From: JANWHZ01 sp964527385
GTDB lineage: Bacteria > Patescibacteriota > Saccharimonadia > Saccharimonadales > UBA4665
Assembly (NCBI GenBank): GCA_964527385.1
Contig: CAZGPZ010000033.1
Span: forward strand, 1-12,018
Length of the DNA stretch: 12,018 bases
Direction of reading: 5' to 3'
Shown here: in pieces, positions 7,889-12,018 of the stretch
How the letters are laid out: every line of letters begins with the position of its first letter
Position numbering within the stretch: the first letter of the stretch is position 1
Notes under the pieces: model-generated
The model's database searches: none
Told to the model about the DNA's origin: nothing
Seen by the model: only the letters and a program-made list of their open reading frames with translations
Program-made: the position numbers and the translations under genes

Positions 7889-7895
7889 GGGTATG
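7880..7895 (+). promoter_or_regulatory. Coupled ribosome-binding site and stop/start junction
   Basis: GGGG at 7880-7883 lies nine bases before the ATG at 7893 and could act as the ribosome-binding site; a second GGG directly follows the TAG stop (7886-7888). The sequence GTAGGGGTATGAAC repeats the junction at 7401-7414 with one change. It supports ATG 7893 as the start over the in-frame TTG at 7878. Confidence 0.5.
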
Positions 7896-9389
7896 AACAA
7901 TTCCTCAAACCGAAGCGTCGCTGCCATTGTCCTGGCACTCGGAGTGCTTGGCCTGCTATTAGGTGGCACATGGTTTATCGCGCAACCAAAAATAACCGTG
8001 ATCGCACCTGCTGGCAGCACAATCACCGCCACGCAAATGGGCGCCGATTCTACGAGTATATCCGAGAAAGCATCGAGTAGTTCAACCACATTGCGGGTTG
8101 GTGCAGGCTACTACAAAGTCGTCGTTAGCAACAATAGTGCCAAGCAGTTGTTCTACGGGTCGGCAGGTGCATTCCAGGAAAGCAAATTCAGCTTTACCGC
8201 TACGAGCGCTTCGTACACGTCGCTCGTCGCGCGGCGGGTTGCATATAACGTCGTGCCTGGCAGCAGTTCGCTCGCGTACTTAGACACGACTGCCCGGGCA
8301 GTCGAACGCATCGACCAAAACGGCAATGTCATGGGGCTGGACACTAAAGCGGATATAGACAGCTTGAACGACGGCAACACCGGTAACGCGCAAGGATTGT
8401 ATCCCGTCAGCGGCAACCAAGCGGTCGTGCTCAGCAATGGCTATTTGTACAAATTGGTGGCAAACCAGCTTACGCGCTTGGACACCCAAGGCATGCCGTC
8501 CGACCGTAACACGGTGGTAGTCGGCACTAACCCGGCGCAACCATCATTCGTGGTAGCAGTTGGGCAGATTATTTATTGGTACGATTCTGTTGACGCAGTA
8601 CCAAAAAAACTTATTCAAACATCAAAGCGATTTGACCAGTTGGTTGTCGGCGGCAAAACCGTAGTGGCATATTCGACACGCTTGCCTGATTCAGTAGAAG
8701 ATGTCAAGGCGTCGTACAACACAACATATGCCATCGACCCGCTCGTCATTGACGCTGGCAACAAGACCCAGCGAGACTGGGCTATCGGACCGGTCGTTGA
8801 CCTGTCGGTTTCACCGGACGGGACGTACGCTACGGTATTGAAGCGTCACACCGACCACACTAGCTTGTATAATGTCCATGACCTTTCGCCGCTCTATGAC
8901 GTAGAAAACCCTGACACGACCACGCCCGCCTGGACTGACAGCACGCACTTCGTATACGGCAAAGATAGCGATATTTGGAGATTCGACGTTGCAAACAAGA
9001 CGGGAATAACGGTCGGCACATTGCCCGGCACGCTCGATCCGACTTCCATAACATACGACGGCACAGGGAAATCGTACTATGTGACAACGTACGACAGCGT
9101 GTCAGGCGCGGCAATATACCGGGCATCTTCCGCGGCAACAAGCCAAAACGCGCAATTGGCGGCATCCGTAGCTGCCGGACTTTCGCCCGGTAGTACATAC
9201 ACGCTCGATTATTTTGACATTAGCCAGCCGACACTACGCGTTACGACGTCGGTCATACTCAACAACCCAAGCTTGTCACAATTCCGTAGGGCAACGCTTC
9301 AAGCGCGGCAAGCAGCGCTGGCATACCTCAAGGGCAAAGGAATTGACACCTCAAAGGTACGTATCGTCTACGACCCAGCTAATTTGTAG
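7893..9389 (+). CDS. Membrane-anchored PEGA-like and probable beta-propeller surface protein
   Basis: From ATG 7893 the product has 498 residues. Residues 10-30 are one hydrophobic anchor (AAIVLALGVLGLLLGGTWFIA). Residues 33 to about 95 (KITVIAPAGSTITATQMG, later TTLRVGAGYYKVVVSN) have the strand pattern of a PEGA-like beta-domain. The middle, about 100-430, consists of repeating strand-rich units with AYLDTTARAVERID, GYLYKLVANQLTRLD, DLSVSPDGTYATVL and DSDIWRFDVANKTG, which look like blades of a TolB/WD40-type beta-propeller. The last 60 residues end in a helical ATLQARQAALAYLKGKGI and a short strand. Such a protein would sit outside the membrane, tethered by its N-terminus, and could bind wall polymer, other subunits or a partner cell; no ligand is shown. 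Its last 11 bases overlap the end of recF on the other strand. Confidence 0.8.
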   Translation: MNNSSNRSVAAIVLALGVLGLLLGGTWFIAQPKITVIAPAGSTITATQMGADSTSISEKASSSSTTLRVGAGYYKVVVSNNSAKQLFYGSAGAFQESKFSFTATSASYTSLVARRVAYNVVPGSSSLAYLDTTARAVERIDQNGNVMGLDTKADIDSLNDGNTGNAQGLYPVSGNQAVVLSNGYLYKLVANQLTRLDTQGMPSDRNTVVVGTNPAQPSFVVAVGQIIYWYDSVDAVPKKLIQTSKRFDQLVVGGKTVVAYSTRLPDSVEDVKASYNTTYAIDPLVIDAGNKTQRDWAIGPVVDLSVSPDGTYATVLKRHTDHTSLYNVHDLSPLYDVENPDTTTPAWTDSTHFVYGKDSDIWRFDVANKTGITVGTLPGTLDPTSITYDGTGKSYYVTTYDSVSGAAIYRASSAATSQNAQLAASVAAGLSPGSTYTLDYFDISQPTLRVTTSVILNNPSLSQFRRATLQARQAALAYLKGKGIDTSKVRIVYDPANL

Positions 9390-10437
9390 CCATCAGGATA
9401 ATATTGCTGTTGTCGGCAAAGTGGTGCGCAACGACGTCGGCATCGGTAGTTGTGATAAATGTCTGGTAAGAGCGCAAGTGATGGGTGAGCGCTTTGCGGC
9501 GAGCACCGTCGAGCTCACTGAAGACGTCGTCAAGTAATAATAGCGGCGCCTGGCCGCGGCGTTCTTCGAGGAATTTCATTTCCAAAATTTTAAGGCCGAG
9601 TACGAATGTCCGGGTTTCGCCGCGCGAGGCAACCTCTTCGGCCGGACGGCCGTCGAATTTGACAATGACATCATCACGATGGGGACCGAAAGACGTAAAC
9701 CCTCGCGTAATATCGTCGCTATGGCGGGCAGCTAATTGCCGGACCATGGCGCTTTCGTAATCGTCTGGGTTCGCCGCCGTGGCATATGCCGCTGTGGCAG
9801 CAACATTGGTAGTTGAAAGGTCGGCGTACAACGCCCCGATCTGTTGGTTGATCACCGCGACAAGCGAATCCCGGGCGCGCACGATACGGCCGCCAAGCTC
9901 GCCGAGGCGAATATCCCACGGGAATAATTGGCCCGCCGTGGCTTTGCCGCTCTTAAGCAGCCTGTTGCGCTGGGCAAGCGTCCGCCGGTATGCCCGTGCT
10001 GTTGTCCCATAGCCCGGCGTAGCCTGGGCGATCAGGTCGTCCAAGTACTCGCGCCGCTTCTCCGGCGACCCATTGAGAAGGAGCAGGTGATTCGGCTCAA
10101 ACAAAACCACCGGGACCGTGCGGTCAAGGCCGAGCCGGCGCAATGCACGGCCGCCAATGTCGTATGATTTGCCGGGGTTAGGCGCGGCTACTATCTTGAC
10201 TATCCGCTCGATATCATCAGCCAGCGCGTCCAATCGACCCCAGGGCTTGCCGTGCATTACCAGCTCTTGGTCGTGTACTCGGTAGGAACTGCCACGCGAT
10301 ATAACTAGAAGCGCCTCGAGCAGATTCGTCTTGCCGCTGGCGTTCGGCCCGACGATAATATTTACTCCCGGCGCGAACTCAAACGAATCGTCCGAATATG
10401 AGCGGAATGACTGCAATCGAATACTTTGTATGGCCAT
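9379..10437 (-). CDS. recF: DNA replication and repair protein RecF
   Basis: The 352-residue product has near-normal RecF length. RecF is an SMC-like ATPase that binds gapped DNA and, with RecO and RecR, loads RecA. Walker A is VGPNASGKTN with K36 near the N-terminus; the ABC-type signature is ASRGETRT at about 270-277; Walker B is LLLLDDVFSELD with D303 and D304. The start at 10437 gives the usual N-terminus (IQSIRLQSFRSY). AAGGA ten bases upstream is the best ribosome-binding site and lies inside the repeat at the cassette edge. Upstream, three bases away, ends the four-helix-bundle gene, so recF is separated from its usual partner dnaN. The 3' end overlaps the convergent propeller gene by 11 bases, leaving no room for an intergenic terminator. 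Confidence 0.95.
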   Translation of the reverse strand: MAIQSIRLQSFRSYSDDSFEFAPGVNIIVGPNASGKTNLLEALLVISRGSSYRVHDQELVMHGKPWGRLDALADDIERIVKIVAAPNPGKSYDIGGRALRRLGLDRTVPVVLFEPNHLLLLNGSPEKRREYLDDLIAQATPGYGTTARAYRRTLAQRNRLLKSGKATAGQLFPWDIRLGELGGRIVRARDSLVAVINQQIGALYADLSTTNVAATAAYATAANPDDYESAMVRQLAARHSDDITRGFTSFGPHRDDVIVKFDGRPAEEVASRGETRTFVLGLKILEMKFLEERRGQAPLLLLDDVFSELDGARRKALTHHLRSYQTFITTTDADVVAHHFADNSNIILMATN

Positions 10438-10466
10438 TAGCTAGTCGTCCTTAGCTGATAGCTTCC
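10438..10466 (-). repeat. Right-hand (3') flanking repeat of the four-helix-bundle gene
   Basis: On the + strand the sequence is TAGCTAGT (10438-10445), CGTCCTT (10446-10452), AGCTGATA (10453-10460). Without the middle seven bases it is identical to the 16-base - strand sequence of 10812-10827 on the other side of the gene, so the two form an inverted pair that differs by exactly one heptad. The repeat encodes the last residues and stop of the four-helix protein and supplies AAGGA upstream of recF. Confidence 0.7.
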
Positions 10467-10809
10467 GCACAAAAGCACTTAATAGCTTGCCAGTTTCTTC
10501 AGCCTTCAACGATAGTTGCCGGCATTGCCCAGGATCAATATACTGCAATTGTTCGGCTATAATAAGCATCGATTCAACTTCAGCGCATGAGCCTTTCGCG
10601 ATAAGAAGGAACTGCCTAAAAGACTTGTCACTGCGCCTGGCGTAACCTTCGGCAATGTTATTCATGACTGATACGCTGGCGCGTTGTATTTGGTCCCTGA
10701 AACCATAGTTTCGTAATGCTCCAAACGCCTGGTATACAGCCAGTGTCAGCTCATCCGCACGCTGCCACGCGTAAATATCCCGAAAAGATTGGCTCGCCAT
10801 TGTAGTCAT
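10441..10809 (-). CDS. Four-helix bundle protein (S23/avd-like family)
   Basis: The 122-residue product matches the four-helix-bundle family first found as ORFs in 23S rRNA intervening sequences and related to the avd accessory protein of diversity-generating retroelements. Family hallmarks are FRDIYAWQRADELTLAVYQ, FRDQIQRASVSVMNNIAEGYAR, and FRQFLLIAKGSCAEVESMLIIAEQL; length is typical. Its biochemical role is not settled; it may bind nucleic acid as an oligomer. Two starts are possible, 10809 (used here) and 10800 (MASQSF); neither has a clear ribosome-binding site because repeat DNA fills the upstream 40 bases. The last seven codons before the TAG (KLSAKDD) are encoded by the flanking repeat. 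There is no sign of rRNA here, so this is a protein-gene insertion and not an rRNA intervening sequence. It lies 35 bases after dnaN and three bases before recF. Confidence 0.9.
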   Translation of the reverse strand: MTTMASQSFRDIYAWQRADELTLAVYQAFGALRNYGFRDQIQRASVSVMNNIAEGYARRSDKSFRQFLLIAKGSCAEVESMLIIAEQLQYIDPGQCRQLSLKAEETGKLLSAFVRKLSAKDD

Positions 10810-10811
10810 TT

Positions 10812-10850
10812 TATCAGCTACTAGCTATTAGTTATTGGCTAAAGTTAGCT
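10812..10850 (-). repeat. Left-hand (5') flanking repeat of the four-helix-bundle gene
   Basis: AGC, AGC, AGT and GGC units recur every seven bases at 10816, 10823, 10830 and 10837 on the + strand. The - strand of 10812-10827 (TAGCTAGTAGCTGATA) is the inverted partner of the repeat at 10438-10460. The dnaN stop codon (10845-10847) and its last Ser codon lie in the same repeat-like DNA, so the insertion may have reshaped the dnaN end. Confidence 0.7.
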
Positions 10851-11936
10851 TTTGAGCGGCATGATTATGTGGCTGTAGGCTGGGTCGGCAATGTCTTGCA
10901 GCAAGGTTGGCTCTAGTTTGCCGTTGAAACTGAACGCGACTTCGTCGCCATGCATTGCTTGCAAGGCATCAAGCATATAACGCGAGTTCAGGGTAATACC
11001 GCCACTGCCCGTGACGGCTGCGTCAGCCGTCGCCGTATTCTCGCCGAGCTGGGATGCGATCGAGCGGATACTGAGTTTGGCCGAAGCTTCGTCGACCTCT
11101 ATCGTCACGCTACCGGCACTTTCGCGGGCGAACAGGCTGGAAACTTTCGTGACATTCACAAAATCCGAGCGCTTCAATTTGGCGCTGACCGTGAACTGTT
11201 TAGGGATCAGTTTTCGGTAGTCGGGATACTTGCCCTCGAGCAGGCGCGCCACCAATTCGATGTCGCCAACCCGGAAAAGTACCTGCTGGTCATCGTGCGT
11301 CACGCGGACGTCCTCTTCGGCATCGCCGATGATGCGCAATAGATCCTGCATAGCGCTTGCCGGCACCAGGAGGCTGATTTGCTGCTTGTTCGGTCCAAGC
11401 TCCCGTTCTGCCAGGCGGTAGCTGTCCGTTGCCGCCATATAGAGCTTTCCATCAACGGTATGCAAAAGCACTCCGGTCAACACCGGCCTGGACTCGTCGC
11501 CCGAAGCCGCGAAAACCACTTGCTGCAACGCTTTTTTGAGGGCTGCCGCCGGGATAGTCCACGATACACCGCCGGTAATTGCCGGCATAACAGGGAAGTC
11601 ATCCGCCATGATACCGTTGATGACCGATTTATATTGGTCGGTGGTGATGTGCAGCTGCGTTTCTTCCAACGACAACTCAATGACACCCGCAGGGAGGCTG
11701 CTAATAAAATCCTGCATCAGGCGGGCGGGTACGGTTATGGACCCTTCGTCACTGATTTTCGCGCCGATGTATTGCGTGATGGCGATATCAAGGTTAGTCG
11801 CGGCAATGCTTAGGCGGTTATTGTCCGCCCGCACCAGCACGTTTGCCAGCACCGGCAGGGGGTTCCGCGCGTTCGCGACCCGCGCGACCGTGCCGAGTGC
11901 CCGGTTTAGGTTTTCCTGCGTTACTTGTAGTTTCAT
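10845..11936 (-). CDS. dnaN: DNA polymerase III beta subunit (sliding clamp)
   Basis: The 363-residue protein is full length for the beta clamp, which forms a dimeric ring around DNA and tethers the replicative polymerase. Recognisable segments are the N-terminus MKLQVTQENLNRAL with NPLPVLANVLVRAD, the NLDIAITQYI strand, the middle SGDESRPVLTGVLLH and ATDSYRLAERE, the KYPDYRKLIPK segment, and the C-terminal HIIMPLKS, which corresponds to the family's usual MPM/MPL end. The start at 11936 agrees with the family N-terminus and has AGGG nine bases upstream (+ strand 11946-11949), with AGGA a little further. It is the first gene of the - strand group; the four-helix-bundle gene and recF follow. 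A candidate promoter lies upstream. Confidence 0.97.
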   Translation of the reverse strand: MKLQVTQENLNRALGTVARVANARNPLPVLANVLVRADNNRLSIAATNLDIAITQYIGAKISDEGSITVPARLMQDFISSLPAGVIELSLEETQLHITTDQYKSVINGIMADDFPVMPAITGGVSWTIPAAALKKALQQVVFAASGDESRPVLTGVLLHTVDGKLYMAATDSYRLAERELGPNKQQISLLVPASAMQDLLRIIGDAEEDVRVTHDDQQVLFRVGDIELVARLLEGKYPDYRKLIPKQFTVSAKLKRSDFVNVTKVSSLFARESAGSVTIEVDEASAKLSIRSIASQLGENTATADAAVTGSGGITLNSRYMLDALQAMHGDEVAFSFNGKLEPTLLQDIADPAYSHIIMPLKS

Positions 11937-11944
11937 TATCCCCA
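11936..11944 (+). other. DnaA-box-like 9-mer at the dnaN start
   Basis: TTATCCCCA matches the E. coli consensus TTATCCACA in eight of nine positions and overlaps the first base of the dnaN start codon. A weaker 7-of-9 match (TTATTGACA) lies at 11976-11984. One good match is not a cluster, so this is only a hint that DnaA acts here, either at an origin or to control dnaN. Confidence 0.25.
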
Positions 11945-11956
11945 GCCCTATCCTTT

Positions 11957-11985
11957 CTAATACCTTATAAATTCTTTATTGACAA
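11957..11985 (-). promoter_or_regulatory. Candidate promoter of dnaN
   Basis: Reading the - strand, TTGTCA (11985-11980; five of six to the -35 consensus) is followed after 17 bases by TATTAG (11962-11957; four of six to the -10 consensus). It lies in an AT-rich leader 20 bases before the dnaN start codon and is the best-spaced pair found there. The spacing is good but the -10 is weak. Confidence 0.35.
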
Positions 11986-12008
11986 TAGACGTGTTAAGAA
12001 AATATTTT
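11979..12008 (+). promoter_or_regulatory. Candidate outward-facing promoter in the AT-rich end
   Basis: A perfect TTGACA at 11979-11984 is followed 18 bases later by TATTTT (12003-12008; four of six). If used, it would drive a gene beyond the right edge, divergent from dnaN. The region from 11937 to 12018 contains no gene and is clearly more AT-rich than the rest of the window. A dnaA gene or origin may lie beyond it, but none is visible. Confidence 0.2.
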
Positions 12009-12018
12009 TTCCGTAAAT

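Larger units (their letters stand above)
10438..10827 (-). mobile_element. Putative four-helix-bundle gene cassette bounded by inverted heptad repeats
   Basis: A single gene of the four-helix-bundle (S23/avd-like) family fills the space between two inverted copies of a short repeat, and the whole unit separates dnaN from recF, which are often adjacent in bacteria. A related repeat array with no gene occurs in the T4SS operon at 1535-1627. This is the layout expected of a mobile or formerly mobile cassette with solo repeats elsewhere. No transposase, integrase or target-site duplication was seen, so mobility is inferred only. Confidence 0.4.

Noticed and set aside
7878..7892. TTG start giving a longer propeller protein
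   Set aside because: It would precede the candidate ribosome-binding site GGGG at 7880-7883; ATG 7893 is correctly spaced from it.
9390..9480. Terminator for the T4SS operon
   Set aside because: No GC-rich hairpin with a T-tract was found; the region is the recF coding end.
10438..10850. Diversity-generating retroelement suggested by the avd-like gene
   Set aside because: There is no reverse transcriptase and no template/variable repeat pair in the window.
10438..10850. CRISPR array suggested by regularly spaced short repeats
   Set aside because: The period is only 7 bases and there are no unique spacers or cas genes.
1..12018. tRNA or rRNA genes
   Set aside because: No cloverleaf-like or rRNA-like segment was noticed on either strand; almost all of the sequence is protein-coding.

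Overview
The window looks like chromosomal DNA of an ultrasmall CPR/Patescibacteria-type bacterium, most likely a Candidatus Saccharibacteria (TM7) relative. The reasons are indirect. A type IV secretion (T4SS)-like operon, with a separate TraC-like N-domain protein and a VirB4-type ATPase, sits beside the housekeeping genes dnaN and recF. The proteins carry long Pro/Ala/Gln-rich disordered tails, a four-helix-bundle (S23/avd-like) gene with short flanking repeats is present, and TGA is read as an ordinary stop. No 16S rRNA or other decisive marker is present, so the lineage is an inference.

Left part (1-9389, all + strand): one tightly packed operon that begins before the window. In order it holds the tail of an unknown Pro/Ala-rich protein, a TraC/VirB4 N-domain-like protein, a cryptic 38-codon ORF inside a repeat array, a VirB4/TraC-family ATPase, an 807-residue multi-pass membrane protein, a secreted protein that seems to join a double-psi beta-barrel (RlpA-like) region to a C39-like cysteine peptidase, a small single-pass membrane protein, and a membrane-anchored protein with a PEGA-like region and a probable beta-propeller. 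Spacings are short or overlapping throughout, which suggests one transcript with translational coupling. Together the products look like an envelope-spanning export or uptake machine: ATPase inside, membrane channel or scaffold, wall-remodelling enzyme and surface-exposed anchored subunits.

Right part (9379-11936, all - strand): dnaN (sliding clamp), a four-helix-bundle gene, then recF. This group converges on the T4SS operon, and the last 11 bases of recF and of the propeller gene overlap. The four-helix gene is wedged between dnaN and recF and bounded by inverted copies of a short repeat that differ by exactly one 7-base unit. The dnaN stop codon and the probable recF ribosome-binding site both lie in this repeat DNA. 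A third, gene-less copy of the same repeat family lies at about 1535-1627 inside the T4SS operon.

The last 82 bases (11937-12018) are AT-rich, hold candidate promoters on both strands and one DnaA-box-like 9-mer, and may be the edge of an origin/dnaA region. The most interesting material is the heptad-repeat family with its four-helix gene cassette, the small ORF that bridges two T4SS genes exactly, and the unusual wall-hydrolase architecture.
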